This document shows positions 25,123 through 34,628 of a stretch of 51,425 nt of DNA, piece by piece. Numbering within the stretch: position 1 is the first letter of the stretch; each line of letters starts with the position of its first letter. Location: NCBI GenBank assembly GCA_026713185.1, contig JAPOOX010000148.1:1-51425 (forward strand), written 5' to 3'. The notes under the pieces are model-generated. The model made no database searches, had not been told where the DNA came from, and worked only from the letters and a program-made list of their open reading frames with translations. A program made the position numbers and the translations under genes. The DNA is from Gammaproteobacteria bacterium. GTDB lineage: Bacteria; Pseudomonadota; Gammaproteobacteria; Pseudomonadales; Azotimanducaceae.

Positions 25123-27009
25123 ATGAATAGAGGCAACTCTCTACCAGGTACAGCCGTTTTGTTTCTTGTGGTGTTATGTGTTGGCTGTACCGACAGCCAG
25201 GAGACAGGCGAAGCGTCCGGTGTCGGCGCCGAAACTACCGACGTGACAGCGGACGATAATCCTGGCAGTACTGATGACGCTAACCCGGAACGGAATGCTT
25301 ACTTTGGCGATCTGCACGTACATACCGCAAACTCCTTTGACGCATTTGTCCTTGGTACACTGCTATCCCCTGACGACGCCTATCGCTTTGCGAAGGGCGA
25401 GGCTTTCCAGCACCCGGCAGGGTTCGAGATGAAAATACGCGAGCCATTGGATTTCTATGCGGTGGCTGATCATGCGTTCTATCTTGGTATCACACGTGCC
25501 ATGGCAGACCCAACAAGCCCAATGTCCAAACATCCGGATGCCAGGGCTTTGACCACGGTGGAGACGCACAAGGACCGTATGAACGCATTCCGCGTCGGCG
25601 GACAGTTCTCTAACCCAAAGAGCCCACGTTTCCGTGAAATTGACGACCCGGTGACCAGTCGTGCTGCCTGGGAGGAGAATATCTCTGCAGCCAACAGGCA
25701 CAATGATCCCGGTCGATTTACCACCTTCATTGGTTATGAGTACACACCCGGGGGTTTGCATAGGAATGTCATTTTCAAGGGAGCAACGGCACCCGAAAGA
25801 CCGTTCTCTCAATTTGATTCCCTCAATCCGGAAGACCTTTGGGCATGGATGGACGGACTGCGTGAACAAGGCATGGAAAGCCTGGCGATACCGCACAGTT
25901 CAAACCTGTCCAGTGGTCGGATGTTCAGCCTGCGTGATTTCGCCGGCAATCCCTTTGACGCAGATTACGCATCGATGCGTATTCGTAATGAGCCCCTGGT
26001 TGAAATCAGTCAAACCAAAGGTACGTCTGAAGCTCACCCCGCACTATCTACAAATGATGAGTGGGCGGAGTTTGAAATAATGCGGCTGCACACGAGAGGA
26101 CGAGTATTGACGCCAACCGGTAGTTATGTCCGTGAAGCGCAATTGAACGGTCTGAAAATGGCAGAAGAGCAGGGGTTTGATCCATTTAAAGTGGGCGTGA
26201 TTGGTTCCAGTGACACCCACAATGGCACCGGTAGCGGCGATGAAAGTGACTACTGGGGTGTCGTCGGTAAGATGGACAGCGATGGTATCGGTCGCGGATC
26301 ACTCCGGGATAGCACTGGTGCATACGCGCAAGGCTCTGAACGCGCCGTTACGTTCAGTGCTTCAGGTTTGGCGGGTGTTTGGGCGGAACAGAACACCCGC
26401 GATGCCATCTATGAAGCCATGCGCCGCAAGGAAACCTTTGGCACCAGTGGCACCAGAATCAAGGTGCGGCTTTTCGCGGGTTACGACCTGCCTGCCATCG
26501 ACAGTAAGAATCTGGCTAACGAAGCCTACGCGGGTGGTGTGCCCATGGGCGCAGACCTCGTAGCAATGGATGATCAGGCACCTGCATTTATCGCATGGGC
26601 GCTGCGTGATCCGTTAAGCGCACCTTTGCAACGGGTGCAGGTTATCAAGGGCTGGATTGCGGAAGGCGAAATCCAGGAGAAAGTGTTTGATGTGGCGTGT
26701 TCCGATGGGGGTGTAGTCGACCCGGTGACCCATCGTTGTCCTGACAATAACGCCAGGGTGAATCTGACCGACTGCAGTATTGTAAAAGGCACCGGCGCCC
26801 CGGAACTGAAAGCCCGTTGGCGCGATCCTGAGTTTAACGCTGATCAGCGAGCCTTTTACTATGCGCGCGTGTTGGAAGATCCCGTTTGCCGCTGGTCAAC
26901 CTGGGATGCACTTCGCGCGGGGATAGAGTCTCGAGAAGGCGTTGCCAAAACCATCCAGGAAAGGGCATGGTCTTCACCCATCTGGTATATACCCTTGGGG
27001 TCAGAGTAA
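25123..27009 (+). CDS. DUF3604 protein, lipoprotein (copy 5)
   Basis: The 628-residue protein begins at the ATG 25123 (weak GGGA site). Lipobox CVGC (Cys22) precedes FGDLHVHT (His65, His67), VADHA, LHRNVIF, IPHSSN (Ser for the usual Asn after PH) and GSSDTHN. The C-terminus is SSPIWYIPLGSE. VADHA for VTDHA and SEAHP for SETHP are small departures at motif edges; the metal-binding Asp and His stay. The TAA lies inside the left arm of the hairpin repeat at 26997. It is the first of three same-strand, closely spaced genes forming a likely operon. Confidence 0.9.
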   Translation: MNRGNSLPGTAVLFLVVLCVGCTDSQETGEASGVGAETTDVTADDNPGSTDDANPERNAYFGDLHVHTANSFDAFVLGTLLSPDDAYRFAKGEAFQHPAGFEMKIREPLDFYAVADHAFYLGITRAMADPTSPMSKHPDARALTTVETHKDRMNAFRVGGQFSNPKSPRFREIDDPVTSRAAWEENISAANRHNDPGRFTTFIGYEYTPGGLHRNVIFKGATAPERPFSQFDSLNPEDLWAWMDGLREQGMESLAIPHSSNLSSGRMFSLRDFAGNPFDADYASMRIRNEPLVEISQTKGTSEAHPALSTNDEWAEFEIMRLHTRGRVLTPTGSYVREAQLNGLKMAEEQGFDPFKVGVIGSSDTHNGTGSGDESDYWGVVGKMDSDGIGRGSLRDSTGAYAQGSERAVTFSASGLAGVWAEQNTRDAIYEAMRRKETFGTSGTRIKVRLFAGYDLPAIDSKNLANEAYAGGVPMGADLVAMDDQAPAFIAWALRDPLSAPLQRVQVIKGWIAEGEIQEKVFDVACSDGGVVDPVTHRCPDNNARVNLTDCSIVKGTGAPELKARWRDPEFNADQRAFYYARVLEDPVCRWSTWDALRAGIESREGVAKTIQERAWSSPIWYIPLGSE

Positions 27010-27086
27010 AGTGCCAGAGTAAAAGGAACCCAAACTATGCAGCAAGCATCCACAAACGTCTTACTCCGGCACTTTACTCTGACCCC
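26997..27086 (+). repeat. 90-bp hairpin repeat supplying stop, ribosome site and start codons (copy 1)
   Basis: Arms of 26 bases (26997-27022 and 27061-27086, one mismatch) flank a 38-base loop. The left arm begins GGGGTCAGAGTAAAG and contains the upstream gene's TAA. The loop contains an AAAGGA ribosome site and the next gene's ATG. The right arm encodes the next protein's residues 9-17. A truncated third copy of the right arm occurs near 27111. Unlike a terminator there is no T-run. REP-like repeat family inferred. Confidence 0.8.
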
Positions 27087-29175
27087 AGCTATCCCGAACG
27101 GCGTACTTGGGCACTTTACTTTAATCCTGTGTTTGCTCGTCTGTACCGGTTGCGCTGAAGAACTGGATGAACAAGCGGCGGAACAATCCTCAGCACAATC
27201 CGCTCCGGATCATAATCAATCCCCACTCCAACGCTTTCAGAAGCTCTCCTACGATATGCCAGCGGATATTGTCACTGTCGATCCGTCAGCCAATGCTGAA
27301 CGTAATGCCTACTTTGGTGACCTGCATGTTCACAGCACCTATTCGTTCGATGCGTTCTCCTATGGCACCATCGCCACACCCTATGATGCCTACCGCTACG
27401 CGAAAGGCGCCAGGCTCAGGCATCCCGGCGGCTTCGATGTTCAATTGAGGGAACCACTGGATTTTTATGCGGTCACTGATCACGCGTTGTATATCGGCGC
27501 AATGAATGCAGCAGCTGATCCCTCGACGGAATTCTCGCAGTACGAGCCCTTTAAGATGCTGCACAATCTGAACTCACCCGATAGAGAGGTGGGCCTGGAT
27601 GTACGCGCGAGGGCCATGCCGACGTTTATTTTTTCGACGTTTACCGGTATAGACGAAGGCGCCTTCGATCTTGAGGCAGTCAACAAAATTTCCCGTGATA
27701 CCTGGTCCGACATCGTTGCCGCGGCGCAGCAGCATAATGATCCGGGTAAGTTCACGACGTTTGTGGGTTATGAGTACACGAGCAGCTCTGATCAGCAGGG
27801 TAATCTGCATCGCAATGTAATTTTCCGTGGTGCCGACAAACTCCCGGCCATACCATTCTCGCGCCTGCACAGCAGGAACCCGGAAGGCCTGTGGGACTGG
27901 ATGGATGGCCTGCGCGAGCAGGGCATTGAAGCACTGGCGATCCCGCATAATGCCAATGGCTCCAATGGAGCCATGTTTGAGTTGGTTGATTGGGCGAACA
28001 ATCCGATGGACGAGGCGTACACCCGTCAGCGCATTCGCAATGAGCCGCTGATAGAAATTACCCAGATCAAGGGCACTTCGGAAACACACCCGGCACTGTC
28101 TCCCAATGATGAGTGGGCTGATTTCGAAATTATGGCCTTTAAAATCTCTATCGATGAGACCAATCCCAGCGAGCCGAAAGGGTCCTATGCCAGGGATGCG
28201 CTCAAGAACGGCCTTAAGTTCCAGGAAAAGGGAATAAGTAATCCCTACAAATTTGGTTTTATAGGTTCATCGGATACGCACAACGCATACATATCAGACG
28301 ATGAGTCCAACCATTTCATGAAAATGGGTTTAAGGGACTCCACGCCTGAGCTCCGGGGTTCCGTGCCGCTTACAGGGCAGGCGCTCGAAGACGCACAGAA
28401 GGTGATGGCAGAGCTTAACGAGGAGGAATTGCCACCATTCATGGAGGTGGGTGGTGAACTATACGCAAGAAGACCGCAGATTCTGTGGGGTGCCTCAGGG
28501 CTTGCGGTGGTGTGGGCAGAGGAAAACACCCGCGACGCGATTTACGACGCATTTCGGCGTAAGGAGACGTTCGCGACCTCCGGCGCACGGATGAAAATAC
28601 GTTTCTTTGGCGGCTACGGCTTTGATGAAGCCACGTTAACTGACGATGATATGGTGGCGCGCGCCTATGCGGAAGGCGTATCGATGGGCTCCGACCTTCC
28701 CGCAAAGGATGATGCTGCGCCTTCCTTTATTGTCTGGGCGATGCGGGATGCGTTATCAGCACCGCTACAACGTTTACAGGTCATCAAAGGTTGGACAAAT
28801 GATGGTCAGCATCATGAGCAGGTTTACGATGTTGCCTGTTCCGATGGGAACCAGGTTGACGCTGACACCCACCGGTGTCCGGACAATGGCGCCAAGGTCA
28901 ATCTCAGCGACTGCTCAATATCGAGGGATGTTGGTGCGGCAGAATTGAAAGCTGTCTGGACAGATCCGGACTTCAATCCGGATGATCACGCATTCTATTA
29001 CCTGAGAGCGCTGGAGAACCCGACCTGTCGCTGGTCGACGTGGGATGCACTTCGCGCCGGGGTAGAACCCAGAGAGGATGCGCCAAAAACCATCCAGGAA
29101 AGGGCATGGTCTTCACCCATCTGGTATATACCCGTGGGGTCGTACCCGTGGGGTCGGAGTAAAGTGCCGGAGTAA
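27037..29175 (+). CDS. DUF3604 protein, lipoprotein, repeat-derived N-terminus (copy 6)
   Basis: The 712-residue protein opens MQQASTNVLLRHFTLTP, encoded by the hairpin repeat. A hydrophobic stretch follows with candidate lipobox LVCTGC (Cys39; -3 position is not the usual Leu, so anchoring is less certain). A 50-residue linker leads to FGDLHVHS (His97, His99), VTDHA, LHRNVIF, IPHNAN and GSSDTHN, ending WSSPIWYIPVGS. It is longer than typical DUF3604 proteins (about 620-700) because of the leader and an insertion (ELNEEELPPFMEVGGELYAR). The next gene starts 14 bases downstream after a second hairpin copy. Confidence 0.87.
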   Translation: MQQASTNVLLRHFTLTPAIPNGVLGHFTLILCLLVCTGCAEELDEQAAEQSSAQSAPDHNQSPLQRFQKLSYDMPADIVTVDPSANAERNAYFGDLHVHSTYSFDAFSYGTIATPYDAYRYAKGARLRHPGGFDVQLREPLDFYAVTDHALYIGAMNAAADPSTEFSQYEPFKMLHNLNSPDREVGLDVRARAMPTFIFSTFTGIDEGAFDLEAVNKISRDTWSDIVAAAQQHNDPGKFTTFVGYEYTSSSDQQGNLHRNVIFRGADKLPAIPFSRLHSRNPEGLWDWMDGLREQGIEALAIPHNANGSNGAMFELVDWANNPMDEAYTRQRIRNEPLIEITQIKGTSETHPALSPNDEWADFEIMAFKISIDETNPSEPKGSYARDALKNGLKFQEKGISNPYKFGFIGSSDTHNAYISDDESNHFMKMGLRDSTPELRGSVPLTGQALEDAQKVMAELNEEELPPFMEVGGELYARRPQILWGASGLAVVWAEENTRDAIYDAFRRKETFATSGARMKIRFFGGYGFDEATLTDDDMVARAYAEGVSMGSDLPAKDDAAPSFIVWAMRDALSAPLQRLQVIKGWTNDGQHHEQVYDVACSDGNQVDADTHRCPDNGAKVNLSDCSISRDVGAAELKAVWTDPDFNPDDHAFYYLRALENPTCRWSTWDALRAGVEPREDAPKTIQERAWSSPIWYIPVGSYPWGRSKVPE

Positions 29176-29239
29176 AAGGAAACCAAACTATGCAGCAAGC
29201 ATCCACAAACGTCTTACTCCGGCACTTTACTCTGACCCC
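29150..29239 (+). repeat. 90-bp hairpin repeat (copy 2)
   Basis: Arms 29150-29175 and 29214-29239 match with one mismatch. Like copy 1, it holds the TAA of the upstream DUF3604 gene in the left arm and the ribosome site and ATG of the next gene in the loop. The two copies are almost identical over the 90 bases and differ mainly in the left arm. The preceding end of the DUF3604 genes (GRAWSSPIWYIP region) is also duplicated, so the repeat was copied together with a gene. Confidence 0.8.
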
Positions 29240-32200
29240 AGTGCTACTGGCGTTGATGGCCAGCTGTACCGATATGCCGATGACTACCGAATCGTCGCAG
29301 GAAGTAGGCCTGGAAATGGCAGTGTTCGGCGGTCTCGTTCGCGGCATTGTTGATGAAAATGGCGTCAAACAGTACCACGGCATACCCTACGCGGCGCCGC
29401 CCGTGGGAGACCTTCGCTGGGCGCCACCGGCGCCAGTGACACCCTGGACAGGCGTTCGCGATGCCAGCGAGCCTGGTCCGATCTGTATACAGCACGAAAA
29501 GGCGGGTGTTGCCTTTTATGATCCTCCTGCGGACAGGGTCTTGCCTGAACAAAGCGAAGATTGTCTGACATTGAATGTGTGGACTATGGTGACTCGACGC
29601 GACGAGGGACGCCCGGTCATGGTGTGGATTCACGGTGGTGGATTAGCAGCCGGTTGGGGCGCACGGAGTGCAGGCCCACTGCTTGCCGAGAAGGGCGCAG
29701 TGCTTGTTTCATTCAACTATCGCCTGGGTCGGCTTGGCTTTCTCGCACATCCGGAACTGAGTGCAGAGAATCCGAAAGGAGTCTCCGGGAACCAGGGGTT
29801 TCGCGATCAGATCCAGGCCCTCGAGTGGGTACGTGACAACATCGCGCAGTTTGGCGGTGATCCGGGCAACGTCACGATATTTGGGGAGTCCGCAGGAGGT
29901 ACCAGCGTTTCCGTGATGCAGGCAAGCCCAATGGCGCGAGGGCTCTTTCACCGTGTGATCGGCCAGAGTGGTGCTGGCTTCCACCCCATGCAGCACCGGA
30001 CGCGAAACCAGTCTTTTATTTCCTCCGGTGAGGCCATTGGTCTGCAGTTTGGCGCCGCGCTCGTAGGTGAACAGGCGGATCAGTCGCTCGCGGTATTGCG
30101 TGAGGTTCCTGCACAGAAAGTGCTGGAGGTGTCGGGATCAAGCCCCGCATTTAGCACCTATGAGTACCTGCCTACCGTTGATGGTGAGGTATTGGTGGAA
30201 GACGTCGGGACGACCTTTGCCAACGGCCGCCAGGCCGATGTGCCGGTGATGGTTGGCTCTGCCTCTGACGAAGGTGCTGCGGTACTGGAACACTTTATGC
30301 GATTCCTGGGTCCCGGTTTAAAAGGATTCAACATGTTCGGTGCCGCCATGTTGCCCGAGGGCAGGGACGAAATACCGGAATACTATCCCGCAACAACGGA
30401 CGAAGATGCCATCCCATCCTGGCAGAACCTGTTCACCGATATGACGTTCACCTACCCGATGCGCGCCTGGGCAAGGAGCATGGACGACCTGGAGAGTGAA
30501 GTGTATCTATACTGGTTTACCTGGCCCGTGTCGCTGGCAGGAGGTAAAAATTATGGCGCGTTTCACGGTTCCTCTCAGATATACGTGTTTAGTGATTTTG
30601 ATCTGATGCACGAGGTGGCGCCCAAGGATGCGGATGTAGAGTTCTCACACTTTATAGCGGATACCTGGGTCCGGTTTGCGAAAACCGGCAACCCCAATGG
30701 TGGGTCGTTACCTGAGTGGCCTGCCTTCACGCCGGAAAACGAAGTCTACATGGACCTCGGCTTAAGGCCGCGGGTTGGCCATCATCTGCGAATGCCACAG
30801 ATGGCATTGGTCGAAAGAGCCTGGGATAAACGTCGCGCCGCCAATTTGCTGGCTAATCCTGAAAGAACAGCCTACTTTGGTGACTTGCACGTGCATACCA
30901 CCAACTCGTTCGATGCATTCCTGTTTGGTGGTACGGCAACAATTGAGGAAGCCTACCAGTTTGCCAAAGGTGCGCCGGTTACGCACCTGGCCGGCTATGA
31001 GATGAAGCTGAAGGAGCCATTGGATTTTTACGCGGTGACCGATCACGCGTTTCTGATGGGTGCGATGGCGGCGATGAAGGACCCGACCGATCCGATGTCC
31101 AGACATCCGGATGCCAAAGCACTGACAAATCTCAAAACCCGCGAAGATCGTATCAGGGCATTTATGATTGCTCGGCAGTTTATTCTCCCGGGGCCCCGCT
31201 ATCGTGAAATCGATGATCCACGGACGATCCAGTCGACCTGGGCGAAGATTATTGAAGCCGCCAATCGGCACAACGATCCGGGTCGATTTACCACTTTCAT
31301 TGGTTATGAGTGGTCATCGGCGCCGCAGTCACAAAATCTGCATCGCAACGTTATTTTTAAGGGCGAAAAGGCGCCGGTGGCACCGTTCTCCAGGTTTATA
31401 TCGTCTGATCCGGAAGACCTGTGGCGATGGATGGATGTGCTGCGGGAGCAGGGCCTGGAGTCCCTCGCGATTCCGCACAATGCCAATGGATCAGGCGGCC
31501 AGATGTTTAGTTTGATGGATTTTTCAGGTAACAGTCCTCTAGATGCTGATTATGCGCAGCGCAGGGTACGTAATGAGCCGCTGGTTGAGATCACCCAGGT
31601 TAAGGGCACGTCCGAAACTCACCCCGTCTTGTCGCCGTACGACGAGTGGGCAGATTTCGAGATTATGCCCTATCTGGTAGGCACATCCAGGGTTGGTAAG
31701 GTCAGCGGCAGTTACGTTCGTGAAGCCTGGCTCAATGGTCTTAAATTGTCCGAAGAGCAGGGGTTCGATCCATTTAAATTTGGCGTCATCGGCTCCAGCG
31801 ATTCCCACAATGGCAGCAGCGGTGGCACAGAAGACGACTTCTGGGGCAAGATGGGCACAGTCGATGGTATTGCCAAGACGCGCGGCTCAGTACCATTGGC
31901 CCCGGGTGAGGACTTCCATCCTGCTGAGGACTTGCTGGTCGATCCCGTCAACATGAGCTGGGGTTCAGCAGGCCTGGCTGGCGTCTGGGCTGAGCAGAAC
32001 ACACGCGACGCCATCTATGAAGCCATGCGCCGCAAGGAAACCTTTGGTACCAGCGGAACCAGAATCAAGGTACGGTTCTTTGCGGGTTACGATCTACCGT
32101 CAATCGATAACAAGCAGGTGATCAGTAAAGCCTATGCCGGTGGAGTACCGATGGGCGCCGACCTCGCGGCTGAGGCTGATAGAGAACCCTCGTTTATCGT

Positions 32201-32606
32201 ATGGGCACTTCGTGATGCGTTGAGTGCGCCACTGCAGCGGGTACAGATCATCAAGGGATGGGTAGACGAGGGCGAGATCCAGGAAAAAGTCTTCGATGTG
32301 GCGTGTTCTGACGGTGGGGTGGTTGATCCGGTGACTCATCGTTGCCCTGACAATAATGCGAAGGTGAACATCGAGGATTGCAGCATCAGTGGTACCGGTG
32401 CTGGCGAGCTAAAGGCCCGGTGGCGTGACCCGGAGTTCAATGCCGATCAGCGTGCTTTCTACTACGCACGTGTCCTGGAAGATCCGATCTGTCGCTGGTC
32501 TACCTGGGATGCGGTTCGCGCAGGAGTAGAACCTCGAAAAGATTTTCCAAAGACCATCCAGGAAAGGGCCTGGTCTTCGCCTATCTGGTATATGCCGGGG
32601 TCGTAA
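29190..32606 (+). CDS. Type B carboxylesterase fused to DUF3604, predicted lipoprotein (copy 7)
   Basis: The 1138-residue protein opens with the same repeat-encoded MQQASTNVLLRHFTLTP, then a lipobox LMASC (Cys26). Residues about 43-550 are a carboxylesterase: HGIPYAAPPVGDLRW, EDCLTLNVW, WIHGGGL, Ser234 in FGESAGG, and AFHGSSQ with the catalytic His. From about 556, after a short ANLLANPERT linker, follows a complete DUF3604 domain: FGDLHVHT (His567, His569), VTDHA, LHRNVIF, IPHNAN and GSSDSHN (Ser for Thr), ending WSSPIWYMPGS. No stop or signal sequence lies between. The fusion strongly suggests that ester hydrolysis and the DUF3604 reaction act in sequence on one substrate at the cell surface. 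Confidence 0.9.
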   Translation: MQQASTNVLLRHFTLTPVLLALMASCTDMPMTTESSQEVGLEMAVFGGLVRGIVDENGVKQYHGIPYAAPPVGDLRWAPPAPVTPWTGVRDASEPGPICIQHEKAGVAFYDPPADRVLPEQSEDCLTLNVWTMVTRRDEGRPVMVWIHGGGLAAGWGARSAGPLLAEKGAVLVSFNYRLGRLGFLAHPELSAENPKGVSGNQGFRDQIQALEWVRDNIAQFGGDPGNVTIFGESAGGTSVSVMQASPMARGLFHRVIGQSGAGFHPMQHRTRNQSFISSGEAIGLQFGAALVGEQADQSLAVLREVPAQKVLEVSGSSPAFSTYEYLPTVDGEVLVEDVGTTFANGRQADVPVMVGSASDEGAAVLEHFMRFLGPGLKGFNMFGAAMLPEGRDEIPEYYPATTDEDAIPSWQNLFTDMTFTYPMRAWARSMDDLESEVYLYWFTWPVSLAGGKNYGAFHGSSQIYVFSDFDLMHEVAPKDADVEFSHFIADTWVRFAKTGNPNGGSLPEWPAFTPENEVYMDLGLRPRVGHHLRMPQMALVERAWDKRRAANLLANPERTAYFGDLHVHTTNSFDAFLFGGTATIEEAYQFAKGAPVTHLAGYEMKLKEPLDFYAVTDHAFLMGAMAAMKDPTDPMSRHPDAKALTNLKTREDRIRAFMIARQFILPGPRYREIDDPRTIQSTWAKIIEAANRHNDPGRFTTFIGYEWSSAPQSQNLHRNVIFKGEKAPVAPFSRFISSDPEDLWRWMDVLREQGLESLAIPHNANGSGGQMFSLMDFSGNSPLDADYAQRRVRNEPLVEITQVKGTSETHPVLSPYDEWADFEIMPYLVGTSRVGKVSGSYVREAWLNGLKLSEEQGFDPFKFGVIGSSDSHNGSSGGTEDDFWGKMGTVDGIAKTRGSVPLAPGEDFHPAEDLLVDPVNMSWGSAGLAGVWAEQNTRDAIYEAMRRKETFGTSGTRIKVRFFAGYDLPSIDNKQVISKAYAGGVPMGADLAAEADREPSFIVWALRDALSAPLQRVQIIKGWVDEGEIQEKVFDVACSDGGVVDPVTHRCPDNNAKVNIEDCSISGTGAGELKARWRDPEFNADQRAFYYARVLEDPICRWSTWDAVRAGVEPRKDFPKTIQERAWSSPIWYMPGS

Positions 32607-32609
32607 GGC

Positions 32610-32723
32610 AGGGATGAGGATGGCTCCATCGCCGATCAGTACAGCAACGACGAACTACACCTGCACGGGGCAGGTTATACGGTATGGGCGGATTCGATTG
32701 GTGATCAGGTCAGGGTGCGTTAA
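32610..32723 (+). pseudogene. C-terminal remnant of an SGNH/GDSL hydrolase
   Basis: An open frame ending at TAA 32723 contains DEDGSIADQYSNDELHLHGA then GYTVWADSIG. This is the last block of GDSL/SGNH esterases, with the catalytic Asp-x-x-His represented by DELHL. It has no start or upstream catalytic Ser. It sits between the fusion gene and copy 8 in head-on orientation. Confidence 0.7.
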
Positions 32724-34628
32724 TTAGTGCGCAGGCTCATACCAGATTGGTGAACTCCAGGCGCGTTCCTGAAGGGTTGCTGCAACGTCTTCCCTGGGAG
32801 GGACCCCCGCACGAAGGGCGTCCCAGGCGGTCCAACGACAGGTTGGGTTCTGTAGAACGCGGACATAATAAAACGCGTGCTGGCTCTGGTTGAAGGTCGG
32901 ATCCTGCCAGACGGCCTTGAGTTCTGTGGCGCCCTTGTCGAGGGTGGTACTGCAATCGGTAATATCGACCGTTGCGCCATTGTCCGGACATCGATGTGTT
33001 TCAGGGTCAGGCATTAGTCCATCGGAGCAGGCAACATCGAAGACACGCTCGTGCGACTCTCCGCCTTCCATCCAGCCCTTAACGATCTGTGCGCGTTGCA
33101 GCCAGGATTCCCGGGGGTCGCGCAGTGCCCAGATGAGAAACTGAGGTGCAGCGTCTCCCATTGCTGCGAGGTCACCACCCATGGGCACGCCGTTAGCGTA
33201 TGCACCTGCGATCGCATCATGGGTTTCGATGAGTTTGTTGGAGTAGCCGTAGCCGGCAAAGAAGCGCAGCTTAATTCGGGGCCCTGTGGTGCCGAAGGTT
33301 TCCTTGCGGCGCAGCGCAGCGAAGATTGACGCTCGTGTATTCTCCTCAGCCCACACGCCCGCCAGTCCCGAGGCGCCAAAATCAACTATGGCTGGGTTGA
33401 CCGGCCGGTTTGGATTTTTTGGTGGCACGCTGCCTCGTGCTTCCGGAGAACCATCGTTGCGACCGAGTTTGCCGAAAAACTGATCCTCTTCAATGGGACT
33501 CGCCGAATTGTGACCATCGGTCGAGCCAATGAAACCAAAGTGGTAGGGGTTCTTGCCGATTGATTGTTCCAGTGCCAGCCCGGTTCTTAACGCATCGCGT
33601 GCATAGGCGCCGGTGGTCGCCCCTTCCGAACGAGTCATCTTGCCGTCCATGGTGATCACGAAACTGCTCATTCTCCAGATGCCGAAATCGGCCCACTCGT
33701 CGGTGGATGACAACGCCGGGTGTGTCTCCGAGGTACCTTTTACCTGGGTGATTTCAATCAGCGGTTCATTGCGTGCACGTAGATCGGCATAGACGGCATC
33801 AATGGCTTCACCGGCGATGTTGGTGCGCTCGAACATCAGGCCGCGACTCCAGTTCGCGTTATGCGGAATCGCCAGTGCCTCGATACCACTGTCACGCTGC
33901 GTGTCCATCCATCGCCAGAGGTCTTCCGGGTTTCCATCGGCAGCACCAAAGGGTAATCCCGGGACCTCGCTCCCGGCGAAGATGACATTGCGGTGCAGGT
34001 TGGCGCCACCCGGTTGGGATGTGTATTCGTAACCGATAAACGTTGTAAATTGGCCAGGTTGGTTGTGACGTTCAGCAGCTTCGATATTTTCCCGCCACGC
34101 CGCGCCGATGACAGGCGCGACCTCCAGACCGGGTACGGGTTTGCCGATCAAATTGGCAGAACCAAGCAACATTTGTGCTGCCGCGCGTTCCTGTGGCGTG
34201 CCACTGGTATATTGCACCACCACTGGGTGTTTTGAGAGCGAACTGTCGGGATCCACATAGGCGGCGCCAAGACCCATGTTTTCCGCATGGTCGGTGACGC
34301 CATAGAAATCCAGGGCACCGCCCCGCAAGCGCATTGGGTAACCCAACGGATGGCTAACGGCTTCACCTTTCGCGTAGCGATAGGCATCATCCGGGGTCGT
34401 CCTGACACCGACCCCGTAGGCATCGGATGAATTAGTCGTGTGGATGTGCAGATCGCCAAAGTAGGCGTTGCGTAGAGGATTGGCGGACGACGCCACTGCA
34501 AACGTGGTTTCTTCCGATGGTTTCTGCGTTGATGCTACCGACGCGCTGTCATCGGATTGGCCGCATCCAAAGAGCAGCACCAGCCCCGTTACTATATATA
34601 GACGAATACGATATAGAGTACGGTTCAT
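32724..34628 (-). CDS. DUF3604 protein, lipoprotein (copy 8)
   Basis: The 634-residue protein has lipobox LFGC (Cys22), FGDLHIHT (His61, His63), VTDHA, LHRNVIF, IPHNAN and GSTDGHN (Gly for Thr between Asp and His), ending WSSPIWYEPAH. Metal-binding residues are kept. Its ATG overlaps the stop of the shrunken dehalogenase frame (ATGA at 34628-34625), so it is the second gene of an operon whose first gene has collapsed. The repeated promoter block lies upstream. Confidence 0.9.
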   Translation of the reverse strand: MNRTLYRIRLYIVTGLVLLFGCGQSDDSASVASTQKPSEETTFAVASSANPLRNAYFGDLHIHTTNSSDAYGVGVRTTPDDAYRYAKGEAVSHPLGYPMRLRGGALDFYGVTDHAENMGLGAAYVDPDSSLSKHPVVVQYTSGTPQERAAAQMLLGSANLIGKPVPGLEVAPVIGAAWRENIEAAERHNQPGQFTTFIGYEYTSQPGGANLHRNVIFAGSEVPGLPFGAADGNPEDLWRWMDTQRDSGIEALAIPHNANWSRGLMFERTNIAGEAIDAVYADLRARNEPLIEITQVKGTSETHPALSSTDEWADFGIWRMSSFVITMDGKMTRSEGATTGAYARDALRTGLALEQSIGKNPYHFGFIGSTDGHNSASPIEEDQFFGKLGRNDGSPEARGSVPPKNPNRPVNPAIVDFGASGLAGVWAEENTRASIFAALRRKETFGTTGPRIKLRFFAGYGYSNKLIETHDAIAGAYANGVPMGGDLAAMGDAAPQFLIWALRDPRESWLQRAQIVKGWMEGGESHERVFDVACSDGLMPDPETHRCPDNGATVDITDCSTTLDKGATELKAVWQDPTFNQSQHAFYYVRVLQNPTCRWTAWDALRAGVPPREDVAATLQERAWSSPIWYEPAH

